Assembly: GCF_000275845.1 (NCBI RefSeq)
Contig: NW_006766905.1
Location: 180,343-229,246, forward strand
Source: Dichomitus squalens LYAD-421 SS1
Lineage: Eukaryota; Basidiomycota; Agaricomycetes; Polyporales; Polyporaceae
Reading direction: 5' to 3'
Length of the DNA: 48,904 nt
Positions 11,205-23,824 of the stretch are shown one piece after another. The number at the start of each line of letters is the position of its first letter. Within the stretch, counting starts at the first letter, position 1. The notes under the pieces were generated by a model. It saw only the letters and a list, made by a program, of their open reading frames with translations. It was not told where the DNA came from and ran no database searches. Made by a program: the position numbers and the translations under genes.

Positions 11205-12592
11205 ATGCCTGGACTTCTCAATTTTCCAACGTTTCCTGAGGGTGTGCCGACACATCCCCTCCTGATCATTGACTATGCTTTACTTGAGGCCGGTGATGAG
11301 GGTGAGATTGACCGGCTCTGGCAGGCCGCCACAGAGCTCGGCTTTTGGTAGTATGTCACCATCCTATCTCGTCTCATATGCTGCGTGCTCATTGGCGGTC
11401 ACAGCCTGAAGAACCATGGCCTTGATGCGGAAGTCAATGCCATGTTCGATCTTGGCGCACAGACATTTGCGCTACCTTCCGAGGACAAAGTACCGTACAG
11501 CTATCAGGAGGATGGGAGTTCGTTCGGGTAAGTGCATCCTATATTCCTTCCATGTACGCGTGCTGAAAAGGATCCTGGCTCAGCTACAAAGCCATGGGCT
11601 CGTGTGTAATTGACGAGAAAGGAACAAGGGACACGACTGAAGCTATGGATGTCTCCCAGGACGACGTCCTGGCTTACCCTATCAAGGTCCACCAAGCCTA
11701 TCCGGTCACTATCGGTGCTGGTATAGACTCGACCGTCAGGCCGTTCGTTGTCAAGTCGATGGACATCAACTTGCACATTCTGAGCATCATGGACGGAAAA
11801 CTAGGGCTACTTAAAGGGACACTCGCGAGCCTCTGCAAACCCGAGGATCAGAGCGGCAGCACGCTGCGGTTGATCCGGAACCCTCCCGCCATTACTCCCT
11901 CTGCGCAGACGTTCGTGGGGGCACATACGGACTTTGGTGCCCTTGTAAGCTCGTATACTTGTTCTCATATTCCGAGTCCTCACCCAAACATCGCAGACTA
12001 TCTTGCACAATCGCCTCGGTGGCTTGCAAGTTCTCGTCCCCGGACAGGAAGATTGGCAGTTTGTGAAGGTATGTCTCAGGACCTGTCCGGAAGGACCGGG
12101 TGAAGCAAGGACCAACGGTTTCCGTTGCAGCCGCTAGAAGGCCATGCTATCTGCAACGTCGGGGATGCCTTGAATATTTTCAGCGGTGGTATCATGCGCT
12201 CGAATATTCATCGCGTGGTGTGAGTCGTTTCGAGATCTTCAGCTGCTCAGAAATCTCATCTACGTGTAGCCCACCTCCGAAGGAACAGGCGAAGCTCGAG
12301 CGTTGGTCCCTTGTGTTCTTCACGAGACCGAGCTACAACACACCCATGAAAGCCTTGACCGAACATAGTGCTATCGTGGCAGAGGCGGTCGTGAAGGCAC
12401 CTGCAGGCAAGTTCGATAGCGGAGTGACTGCCGGAGAATGGCTTGCTCGCCGTATCCGGGGCACAAGAGCAGCCCAGTACAAAGTTAGTTCGCAAAGCCG
12501 TCCCCGTTGACGTCATGAGCTGATGGCACGTTTGATAGGATTCGGAGACTTTTAAAGCAGATTTCAGGGGGACGGAGGACATTGCATTGTAA
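11205..12592 (+). CDS. 2-oxoglutarate/Fe(II)-dependent dioxygenase, copy D (divergent)
   Basis: Fourth tandem paralogue, 352 aa. Exons: 11205-11350, 11405-11527, 11584-11944, 11997-12068, 12131-12219, 12270-12483, 12539-12592; the first six match copies A and C in length. Iron ligands H204 and D206 (GAHTDFGAL) and H261, and RxS residues R275/S277, are all kept. It is the most diverged member: the conserved RPNDTAML/RPSDTAIL segment reads RPSYNTPMKAL, FLxAHTD reads FVGAHTD, and the last exon is five codons shorter and ends IAL. It is therefore probably the oldest branch, or one under different selection. Its 3' end faces that of the first AA9 gene, with 82 bases between the stop codons. Confidence 0.9.
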
Positions 12593-12674
12593 GATGCCAA
12601 CTCGTTGTAATAATTTCGCTCCTGCTATACTGTACGCGGGCATCTAATTGTAGTGGAACTCATGAGGTCCTTGA

Positions 12675-13820
12675 CTAGCAACTGAAGACAGCCGGTCCTA
12701 TAAGAATTGTGTTGTTCAGATGTTACGTTGCTGAGAGATCAACAAAGAAAGCTAACCAGGGATGGTGTAGTTGGTGAGTGGCGGGTAGTAGATGTCGACC
12801 TTGATGCCTACGATCGCGCATACAATAGTCAGTGCACTCATACAAAGTCACACGAAGACTGAGAACACACCCGGGTCAGTGCCATGATACGCCCCAGGGA
12901 ACGACACTGTCGCAGGTGACTTGGCTCCGGAGCCCCCCACGATGTTCAGCTGTGCGCACTCCATGTAGAACTGAGCTCCGGGGTAGCTCGACGCAGCATG
13001 TAGCGCTGGGTAGAAGCGCACAACGTCAGCGATGTCGGCAAATGATACCCGAGATGGTTGGGGAAAAGCTTGGAAACGACAAACGTACCGATGATCTCGT
13101 GCCGCAGGAGGTACTGCCCGCTCGCGATGCAGCTCGGGATCTGGAATGACACCTTGCCCTTGTTCGCGACAAGCCGATCGACGGCCCACGTCCCGTCCGA
13201 CACTGTCAGACCATCCTCATAGATCTTGAACCACTGCAGACCCGTTACGGTGCTCTGGGTCGCGTCGGGGATCTTGGCACTGTGGCACACGCCAGTGCAT
13301 CAGGTGTGAAGGCAGATAGGCGGGGATGACAAGGAAGGTACGTACAGGTAGGAGAGGATGGGACCCTTGTGTCCGGGATCGATGGGGTCGGCAGGGTCAT
13401 TAGCGGTCTGGTTGAGGGTATGGTGCCACTGGCCAGGTCATCCACGTCAGCGCGATAGGCTATAGATCAGGTTCAAACATGCAATCACACCTCGGCTGTA
13501 ACTGTCGCGCCGGCGGGAACGCTGATGACGGCGTTGGAGACAGGCTGGTGGTACGGGTTGATGCCGCCGTTGCAGATGATATCGTTCGACGTCACGTCCG
13601 TGATCGGCTGCACATAAGTGCGGTTAGAGTTGAGCATTGAGGTGACTAGCACGAAGCGCGGAAGGACTTAGGAAGTACGTACCCCATCGTAGTCAGGAGC
13701 GCGGATCCCCGTCAGCTCACCCTGGTCGACGCCGTTGACGTACAGCTTCTGAAATATAGTATGCGCCGAGGCACACCCGGTGAAGACGAGCCCGGCAGCA
13801 AGGACGGAGAGCTTCGTCAT
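12675..13820 (-). CDS. AA9 lytic polysaccharide monooxygenase, copy 1
   Basis: Secreted copper enzyme that cleaves cellulose or hemicellulose chains oxidatively. A signal peptide of 19 residues (ending GCASA) leaves His20 as the mature N-terminal copper-binding histidine. The second copper ligand is H105 in [11 protein letters not shown] (mature His86) and the axial Tyr is Y190 in [14 protein letters not shown]173 in LLRHEIIALH and Q188 complete the second sphere. Exons from 13820 downward: 13683-13820, 13491-13607, 13346-13428, 13089-13279, 12871-13005, 12757-12807, 12675-12697; 245 aa, ending YTIPGPAVFSC. No carbohydrate-binding module is attached. The last intron has a weak GTTAGC donor; if unspliced, an immediate in-frame TAG ends the protein at YTIPG. 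Confidence 0.94.
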
Positions 13821-13868
13821 AGCAGCAATGACAGAAAGTGACGAGGGACCACATCGACGCTCCCTGGC

Positions 13869-13875
13869 ATTTATA
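13869..13875 (-). promoter_or_regulatory. TATA box of AA9 copy 1
   Basis: The minus strand reads TATAAAT here, about 50 bases upstream of the ATG at 13820. Position and sequence fit a core promoter element. Confidence 0.55.
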
Positions 13876-14145
13876 CTTCGCGTTCATCTAACATGAAAGG
13901 ACGTGGTGACGACCGTCTTCTGCTACACAAGATATTGAGATAGAGCACGCGAGAGTGTGAGTAGGGATTTCACCATAAATCAGCCGCGCACTGGAGCCGA
14001 TGCGTTCTTCGCTGGTGCTCATTACATGACGGACGTCATGAGGCTTTTAAGACTCCTTGGATTCACCGCGGTCAATGGGGGCTACAAGGGAGGCTTAGAA
14101 TTTCTCACAAATCTAATATACGTGCGAGCGACAGAATCATGTAGC

Positions 14146-14172
14146 CTCCGAAGTATTTCCTCTGCGAAGTCT
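14146..14172. repeat. Segment repeated upstream of both AA9 genes
   Basis: The sequence around CCGAAGTATTTCCTCTGCGAAG here recurs at about 17184-17210 upstream of the second AA9 gene with only a few changes. Both lie roughly 330-390 bases 5' of the respective AA9 starts. It is probably left over from duplication of gene plus promoter. Confidence 0.5.
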
Positions 14173-14306
14173 TCGTTTGACATCTTGGTGTGACATTGTA
14201 CGACTGGCAATGTCTCCTCGCAGCGTTGGGCCTCCGGTCAGTACCCGGAACTGGAACAGAGACGACGGCCGGTGACACACCGTAGCGCCTTTGTATCGTT
14301 GGATTA

Positions 14307-14430
14307 GGGGTGCTCAATTCTTGTCGGTCGCTCAGTTGCTCGCGCGCCTATTGGGCGCCTGCCTAGTTGCATTCAAGGTCAGCTCAAGCGTCTGCAGCAC
14401 AGCGAGCAGAGACACGCAGGCAGCGGGCGC
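14307..14430 (+). repeat. Left terminal inverted repeat of the MITE-like element
   Basis: 124-bp arm, inverted relative to 14751-14874. The near-identity of the arms suggests fairly recent activity. Confidence 0.8.
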
Positions 14431-14750
14431 AGAGAGATCGACAAGATCGTCTCATGCTGGGTTTGTTAGGCCCGGGAAACCAGCCCAGCAAGTAAATGGT
14501 GACGTCGGGAGAGCTTATAAACTCGTTGACCTGGTCTTATTGTACACAATGCGCCCAAGTCGGAAACAGAATCAGCATGACATATATATATATGGTTCAG
14601 CTGAGGGTGCCGCTCTGGGCTCGATGGCAACTGGACTCAAACCTTGTAAGGCGACTCTATATCTCGAGACAAGCAACTTTATAGCTTCTGAATTGTCAAA
14701 TCCTCGCGTCGCTCTCTAGTCCCAGCTCGGGGGCATCATGCGGTCATGTT

Positions 14751-14874
14751 GCACCTGCTGCCTGCGTATCTCTGCTCGCTGTGCTGCAGGCGCTTGAGCT
14801 GACCTTGAATGCAACTAGGCAGGCGCCCAATAGGCGCGCGAGCAACTGAGCGACCGACAAGAATTGAGCACCCC
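14751..14874 (-). repeat. Right terminal inverted repeat of the MITE-like element
   Basis: Reverse complement of 14307-14430 with about four substitutions, all towards the inner half of the arm. Confidence 0.8.
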
Positions 14875-14876
14875 TA

Positions 14877-15691
14877 TTGGCTGATAGTCTTGGCAGCACT
14901 GCTATGCCACGAACGCGCCATGCCACCCGAGGATCAGGCTGGAATTGGTCCGACGGAGTCAAAAACAAGACCTCGTTAGGTGCAATTATGACGTTATGAC
15001 ATCCGTTGGAACCTCGTGGATCAGGGTTCGTCTGATGTCTCGCTTGGGTCCTCAACGCTTCACCGGTCGCCAGTAACCTGCAGCTGCATGACGTGTGCAA
15101 AGTGGTCACTCATCAAGGTGGTGGATACCTAAAACGACTCTGCACAATAGGACTTGCCCATCACACTCATGATACCGATTCCACAACTGATCTCTGCACC
15201 TTCGCCACAGTGCTAGGTTGGCTTATTTCCACGTCGCACGACTCACTTTCGTTCGACAACAAGCGCCGTCCTAACGGGCTATGTCATGGCCACGCATATA
15301 CGTTGTCTCTTGAGCATCCTAGATACATAGCAAAAGCGGGTAGGAGCGGAGAGTACAGAGAAGCTCAAGTTGTATGTGCGAGGAGAATCTGTGCTCTACG
15401 ATATATGTGGACCAAGACAAGCTGCCGTCGCACTAACCGCCCATTACAACAAGCTTCCACGGGCGCATTCGGCGGTCCAGTCGGTAATCTCGGGCCGTGG
15501 CAACCGAGTTGCGCCTTGACGCTAAGTTTAGGGAGTGTTGGAAAAAGACCTAACAAGAGCATGCAAGAATATACATGAAAGAAGGAAAAAAAAATAGCGG
15601 ATTCTGCCGTCAAGTTGTCGCAATGAGCAATACAGGTCATGAGTCATTGCAGTCGTCGATACACTCCGTCTTCCTTGACGATTGCAAACCC
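14877..15691. other. Intergenic region, no gene recognised
   Basis: A 161-codon plus-strand frame (15093-15578) shows no domain and is overlapped by an antisense frame. I see nothing convincing between the MITE-like element and the 3' end of AA9 copy 2. Confidence 0.45.
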
Positions 15692-16800
15692 TCAGCAGGT
15701 GAACACAGCGGGGCCTATGGCCAATATGATCGAGATAAGTGCCATCTCACACAATCCAAATGCAGATAAATCTTACCAGGGATAGTGTAGTTAGTCAACG
15801 GCGGGTAGTAGATGTTGACCGTGATTCCTAGGATCACACGCGCAATACTAAGCGATCTGGACTGTATACCACGCACAGTGCTCCCGCTTACCCGGATCGC
15901 TGCCCTTGTACGCGCCAGGGAAGGAGACAGTGGCAGGTGACTTCGCCCCAGAGCCGCCAACGATGTTCAGCTGCGCACACTCCATGTAGAACTGAGCCCC
16001 GGGGTAGCTCGACGCGCCGTGCAAGGCTTTATCGAACTCTCGTCAGGATCCCGCATCACCAAAACAGCCAGTGAAAGACGGAGAACGCACCGATGATCTC
16101 GTGCCGAAGAAGGTACTGCCCGCTCTCGATGCAGCTCGGGATCGTGAAAGACACCTTGCCCTTGTTCGCGATCAGCCTGTCCACGGCCCACTGCCCCGTC
16201 GACGCTGTCAGGCCGTCCTCGTAGATCTTGAACCATTGGAGGCCGGTAACCGTGCTTTGGGTCGCGTCCGGTACCTTCGCTCTGTATCGCGCCCAGTGTC
16301 AGCCTTGCGAACATTTTTGGAAAAGGAAAGATGATGGAGACGCACAGGTAGGAAATCACAGGGCCTTTGTGGGAGGAGTCAATCGGGTCTGCAGAGTCGC
16401 CCGCGGTTTGATTGAGGACGTGGTGCCACTTACCAGACAATGCGTGTCAGCAAGCGCAAGACCACAGAGAACGGTTGAAACATACCTCAGCAGTGACGGT
16501 CGCGCCTGCAGGGACGTTGATCACGGCTTGAGAAACTGGCTGGTGGTAAGGGTTGACGCCGCCATTGCAGATGATGTCGTTTGAGGTCACGTCAGTGATG
16601 GGCTATAGCGGTTACCGCAATGAGTATCATGGTGCGACAGTAAGCTCCGAGTGTATGCGTACCCCATCGTAATCGGGGGCACGGATACCCGTCAGTTCGC
16701 CCTGGTCCGCGCCGTTGACGTAGAGTTTCTGGAAGATAGTGTGTGCTGAGGCGGTCCCAGCGAAGAGTGCCGCGGTAACGATTATAAGCAACTTCGACAT
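15692..16800 (-). CDS. AA9 lytic polysaccharide monooxygenase, copy 2
   Basis: Close paralogue of copy 1 with the same seven exon lengths: 16663-16800, 16486-16602, 16346-16428, 16091-16281, 15892-16026, 15777-15827, 15692-15714 (245 aa, ending YTIPGPAVFTC). A 19-residue signal peptide ends TASA and leaves His20 as mature His1. The second copper His lies in [11 protein letters not shown], and the axial Tyr in GAQFYMEC. There is no carbohydrate-binding module or linker. Its last intron has a good GTAAGA donor; retention would add a read-through tail of about 20 residues rather than stop at once, unlike copy 1. Differences from copy 1 are scattered (for example [17 protein letters not shown] versus [17 protein letters not shown]), consistent with an older tandem duplication. 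Confidence 0.94.
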
Positions 16801-16876
16801 AGCGTACTAGTGCCAGACGAGAGCCGAGAGCCGAGGAACAACAATGTTCGATGGACGTCAACGCCGTACTGTCTGT

Positions 16877-16885
16877 CTATATACT
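16877..16885 (-). promoter_or_regulatory. TATA-like box of AA9 copy 2
   Basis: The minus strand reads GTATATAGA about 80 bases upstream of the ATG at 16800, comparable to the TATA box in front of copy 1. Confidence 0.45.
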
Positions 16886-17183
16886 TGTTGCACCCCTTCG
16901 AGTTCCTGATCATGTCATCGATTTACCCCGTCGGTCACAGCACCTGCACGGAAACATACATCGCACATGAGCTCAAGTCAAGTATACAGTAGGATGTGTT
17001 CTACCAGTGTTTCGCCGCATGCCAAGCCAATCAGCGCCTGTATGCTCGCAAAAAGAACGCGCGTGATATGAAGCGGGAAAATAGCGTTATTGCATAGGCT
17101 CTGATTGACGACAATGATGAAAAAGAAGCGTGAGCAGGGCTCCTCCGCATGATGCACTGGAAGATTTGTTGACTAACCGAGGT

Positions 17184-17210
17184 TCCGAAGTATTGCCTCC
17201 GCGAAGTCAT
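17184..17210. repeat. Second copy of the AA9 upstream segment
   Basis: Matches 14146-14172 closely, around CCGAAGTATTGCCTCCGCGAAG. See that entry. Confidence 0.5.
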
Positions 17211-19091
17211 ACTCGACAAGCCACTCCGCGACGGGGTAGATAGTATAGCTCACGTGTGTAGCTGCCTTGCATGGTGCACACAGCCAACACGGATAGAGCT
17301 GCATGAGTGCTCCGGATCAGAGTCGGGCCAACTCTAGCCAGAAATTCGGATGCACTCTATCTCTATCCGTCTACTTACCGGTAGTCGGAAGCGATTCAAG
17401 TTGTTCGTATCCTCCTGGTGGTATGCAATGTCATGTCATGCTGGGAGACAGAAGGCAGACTTACTTGTCTGCCATGATCCTCCATGTCACCCTCTTCTCG
17501 TATCATATACGTTTCGATTTCTATTGATCACAAGAGCAGACTTGCCTTCGCATCAGATCATGCGACAAAATCCCACATCGGATGTCCAATGAGGAACAAC
17601 AACCCAATGGTTGGTCACTGCAAGAACCCCGTACAGATACATGAGAGTCACTGCTGACCGATGATCCTGCGCCTGAAGTCTTGAGGTGATGTGTTAGAAT
17701 GCCCCATAGGATATCGGGGCCTGTGCGATTCATATTTGCTCGCCGCTCACCCCGGATTGCCGCAAAGGACAGTGACGATGTTACCATGTACATCGCCTGA
17801 TCTATGAAAGGTATTGAGTTAGACCTGCCGAAGGGCTGCGTTGGTGGATGTAAATCAGTCAATCTTTATCTGCTGAAGAGGATTGATTGCCCACGTACCT
17901 CATTCAAGTAAATGTGCCCATCGTAGACGACAATGCCGTGACCAAGCACTGTATGTACCATGGCCTTACTCGGTCCACCCCAACAGATTAGCCAGTATCA
18001 GTAGCTAAGCTCGCAGTCTTACCTGTAATTGAATACAACCGAAGCCACCATCCCATTTCAACGCCCTGCATGCACAGAGGCGTCGACGGACTAGGCACTG
18101 TCAATTTCAACAGGAGCCCAAGTTGGTTAGTCCTGTATAGCAGCCATAGCAGCCAACCTTGTACAGGGGTATTCTTAGACACTGCACATACAGTACATGA
18201 CCTAGACTCCGCACTGCGTGATTAGCGATCCGAGGGAGATAAAGCGGGCGCAACATACCTCTCCGGGGAGCCCACCGCCTTCTCAGTCCATCAAATACGA
18301 CGAATCCACGACGTCATACGCACGCACGGCCAGGCTAGTCGACTGTGCAGGTCACATTTAGTTGACGGTCGCCATGCGCCCACGGCCGCCTCTCGCACAA
18401 GATCCCTTCAAGACGCATCACCGACTCACGCCCGAGAAAGCTAAGCCAGACTTAGAACGACATTGAGCGATGCAGGGAAGACAGCGCCAGAAACGCCATT
18501 TCATCCGGTCCATAAGATGCCGCTTCGCAGCATATGACGCAGACGTTCAGAACCGTCGCTCTGTGGCCCAAGGGATCCCACGTAGGCCCGTCCACGCACA
18601 TGCAAGCTTCCAGGAGCCTTCGCGACCAAATATTATTCCGTGAGCTTTCGAAGGCGGCAGGGCGATTCCGCGGACCAGACAGCTGACGGAGCGCGAGTGG
18701 CCGGGATGGTGCATATGGTGGTCGAGCGACAAGGATGGAACGGGCGCCACGGAGGCGCCACGCTCGCCCGCCTTCGGCTTCCGGGACGATCCTCCGCGCC
18801 AGTCTAAGGGACGGGTCTGCTCACGACCTTCTGACCAGAGGCAATGTTCGTGCAAGGGGTGTGTGACATAATGCAGTATCCCGATACAAGTACATGATGA
18901 GTACAGACGGTCTCTATGGAGTCCATCGAAGGAGCACAAAATAATAACAATAGCGCTACAAGCAAATGCGTATTAGGGTACTTCCATGCGATGGTGTTAC
19001 ATCCGCTCTGGCGGGTGGGGGCTATTCGGCCTCGGTGCGGGGCGCCAATGCGTTCGCGATTGATTAGGTATAGTCGGGGCGCGGGTATGTT
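17211..19091. other. Gene-poor stretch, no gene recognised
   Basis: Short open frames occur on both strands, the longest being minus 17521-17862. On the minus strand a run reading GHGIVVYDGHIYLNE near 17910-17955 looks protein-like, but I could not join it to flanking exons or name a family. It may be a decayed gene. Confidence 0.35.
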
Positions 19092-19904
19092 TCAGTACTT
19101 CCCGGCGGCCAGGTGCCGCATGATCGTCAGAGTGGCAAGGATCTCTGAAGGAGGTCGCGCGGTTCACGTCAGCACAATTGCACCCGATTGTAGACGAGCA
19201 GCTCGGGCTCACCAATCGAAAGGTGCGTAAACGGCTCGTAGATGGTCAAGACGTTGCCCGAGGTGTTGTAAGCGGGTTTTTCAGGGGGTTTCAGGTGGTA
19301 GTGCGCGACGACATAATCGCGCGAGTCAACGCACTGGAGCGCGGGAGCACGTCACGTCAGCTCGAGACTTCCCACTTCGAGATCCGCGTCTCCCACTCAC
19401 CGACCACTCGTAATCCTTGACCGCGCGGTGGATCCACCGGTACTCTTCCCCGTTCATTGCTGTGAACTTGCGTGATAGCGAACTATTTAGTGTGCAAGTA
19501 CTCGTCAGCGCTTCCTGTCGGGCGCAAGGCGTCCGCCGTCCGAGGTCGCGGAGCGTGACGCAAGGTACGGACACTCACCCAGCGAACATAGACGTCTTCC
19601 TCAGGTACTGCCCTATGGGCATGGACACGCCCGACTCGGCGAACCAGATAGTCCCAAGCGTGCCATTGAGGCCGAAGTCTAGGATAGCAGACGGCTCGCG
19701 CGAGGGGGGACGCGACAAGCGATGGCTGGACGACCGACGGCCCGTGTTGTAGATCATGAGCGTCGTCTCTGAAGAGTGGGGGACTTGTGAGGGACTAGGT
19801 CGTGCAATGCGCAGGAAGAGGCGGTCGTAGATCTCGTCGAAATCTGTGCCCATGTAATGGCCAGTGCGGTCCTCGAGGCAGTAGGGGAGCGTCCTGTTGA
19901 TCAT
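19092..19904 (-). CDS. DUF6593-domain protein
   Basis: Small basidiomycete-type protein of unknown function, 193 aa. Exons: 19579-19904, 19401-19482, 19213-19333, 19092-19144; phases close and all introns are GT-AG. The translation shows the DUF6593 pattern in order: an N-terminal strand (NRTLPYCLEDRTGHYMGTDF), a middle part with LFLRIARP, then ILDFGLNGTLGTIWF and the hallmark RKFTAMNGEEYRWI with a following EWS. The end reads YVVAHYHLK, then EILATLTIMRHLAAGKY. There is no signal peptide or membrane segment, so it is probably cytosolic. The family is abundant in Agaricomycetes and has no assigned activity. No related gene is adjacent. Confidence 0.8.
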
Positions 19905-21832
19905 GGCGGGCGAGCAGACGAAGACGAGCGAACGCGCGTTTTGTAGGAAGGTGGCAGATTGGGAAGTGAGCTGAGGCCGGAGGGAGAGGGGAAGGGGATT
20001 GTGCGGAGAGGAAGAAGGAAGCGTAAGCGGTTATATACAGCTGCGGCAGCGAGGGAAGGGCATGTCACGCTGGATGTGTTGTGTGGCGCGAGTGAAGAGG
20101 CTGTCAGACGCTTGATGCGGGTGCGGGACGAGGGACAGAAACGAGGACCGTTCGAGCAGGCGACTGCGCACGCAGGTGTGTGCAGATCGTGGAGGCGCCC
20201 CCCGTCCCCGCCTCTTCTCGCCTCTCACATCACACCTCCGCGGCTTCTGAGGCAGGCACTGCGTGCCGAGCCCTTGGCCAGGGCACCCCTCCGCCCCCAA
20301 GGGGCTGAGAGTTGTAACGGTTTCGCAGGACGTCTCGCGAGGTGTACTGAATAGACGAGAAAAGAAGCGCAGAGGGGGGCTTCTTCGCGCATCTGGACTA
20401 GTGCAGAACAGGAACAGCGTACACGGCCGTGTCTCATGCTCAATATGGTCCCTCCGGCCTTCCTGGCAGCCGAGACTCCCGGACGCGTCGGGGGCGGCGC
20501 GCTTTCGCAGGTACCTTTGGCGGCCTATGACCAAATGCCGATACTCTTGACGCGCCACCACCTAACGGAGAAAGGCCAGATTCATCAGATCGCACTAACC
20601 CCAACAGCCAGGTGAGATGAACGGGTGTCGCTCCGGGGACGTCTCGACACTACAATGTATCACCCCCAATGCCACCATCACTAACCAGACGTTCATCACT
20701 CCACGTCACAGAAGCTATCTGAAGAGATGGAAAAGGGCACTCACTATGCCACGTGCGGAGAAACCAAAGCCTTTATGTACCGTGTCAACACCAACCGGAG
20801 GTTCCGGTTCGAATCTGGCGTCATGCTGAACGCCTTGGCGATATCCAAGGAAAGAGGGTCGCGAGCCCAGACAAGGCGTGGACACGGCACGACACATCTC
20901 GGCGTGCAAGGCGCGACGCCCGTGACAGAAAGTGGCACAAGTTGTCGGCTCGTCTGCTCTGCAGCTTCTGTGCTTCGAACCTGGGGTAATAACGTACTTG
21001 CGTTCATATCGGCTCCTGTCCCGGTCTCCGCGTTGCAGTGTCAGAACTCTAATAGAGCTTAGGGAAGCGACGGAGGCACTCACCGCCGTCCATTCGAATG
21101 ATGACGCCACAAACTGTGCGTGTCACTAAGACGATCGTCAGAATCTAGCTGGTAGGGGCATTCCCAATCAGTCCTGCGGGAGAAGGCGCAGACGAGTATA
21201 AGAAGCGTTGATTCCAGACAGCTGACCCAGTGGAGGCCCTGAGCAGTGACTGGAAGATGTCAACTTAGAGGAGAATCGGCGCGTGAGATCAGCGTTCTCA
21301 CATTGACGCACCTGACTCGGACATAGGGCGCCCTTCGATTGCTGCCGAACAGCTGCACTGTATGGCTGCGGATGCACTGGGGAGCTGTTGGGATTGTAGG
21401 AGCTTCAGCGTAATCATTAGCTTCTAGCGATTCAGCGAAATAACGCGGCAACAATAGCCGAGGAACTGCGAAGAGTTGGGCAGAACCTCCGGAAAGTATC
21501 GTTCCATCCTCCGGTCGCTTCGAATGCGACCGCCTGTTCATGTTCTTGGACTTGGGCGGCACATCGTGCTAAGGCTGCGAAGCCGCACGTGGCATACTCA
21601 TGTCATCACTCCGTTGTGACGATATGAACGTCTTTACGGCTCCCATTCCTCGCGTCGGACTCTAATACAAGAAACACACAGCAGCGGGCCACGGCATAGG
21701 CCCCCCGATATTTTGATACATCACAAGCAGGAAGGGTGCACCTGACACGGACAATACGTCAGCAACTCGTGGTGGCGGGAAAAGAGGCGACCTAATTACC
21801 GCCAACAGGTACCGCGCCGTGCCTCCGAATAG
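19905..21832. other. Intergenic region, no gene recognised
   Basis: Several overlapping frames on both strands (for example minus 20031-20561) are GC-driven and lack domains. No exon chain could be supported. The first 200 bases should include the DUF6593 promoter. Confidence 0.45.
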
Positions 21833-23635
<1,803 letters not shown>

Positions 23636-23824
23636 TGCAGAAAGGTAGGCGGAGAACGAGGAAGACAACGAGGAGCTCGTCGAACGCGTCCTCGATCGCG
23701 AAACGCGCGTCGGGTTTTCATACTCCGCCTGCAGTCCGACCACCATGATGTCACACGAGATTGAAGCTCAGCCTCGGTCTTGTCGCGCGAATGCTCTCGT
23801 CCTTTCGTGACTTCATCCCAAACA
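23636..23824. promoter_or_regulatory. Shared divergent promoter of RVB1 and HAP5
   Basis: Only 189 bases separate the chosen starts of the two head-to-head genes (78 if RVB1 starts at 23746). No TATA box is evident, as expected for housekeeping genes. Coupled expression is an inference from the layout. Confidence 0.6.

Larger units (their letters stand above)
14307..14874. mobile_element. MITE-like element with 124-bp terminal inverted repeats
   Basis: The two ends are inverted copies: 14307-14430 and 14751-14874 match with about four mismatches over 124 bp, starting GGGGTGCTCAATTCTTGTCG. Each end is bordered by TA (14305-14306 and 14875-14876), the target duplication typical of Tc1/mariner-type elements. 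The 320-bp middle has no transposase or other credible coding region. It therefore looks like a non-autonomous DNA element or foldback unit of 568 bp. It lies between the two AA9 genes, upstream of copy 1. Confidence 0.8.

Noticed and set aside
12757..12807. Alternative end of AA9 copy 1 at the TAG just after YTIPG (stop at 12752)
   Set aside because: The downstream 23-nt exon codes GPAVFSC, matching the end of AA9 copy 2 in length and sequence, so splicing is the better model.
17521..18182. Minus-strand frames that might form a spliced gene
   Set aside because: Could not find a chain of GT-AG junctions giving a continuous, recognisable protein.
20031..20561. 176-codon minus-strand frame upstream of the DUF6593 gene
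   Set aside because: Composition looks driven by GC content (Arg/Pro/Ser-rich) and an opposite-strand frame covers the same bases.
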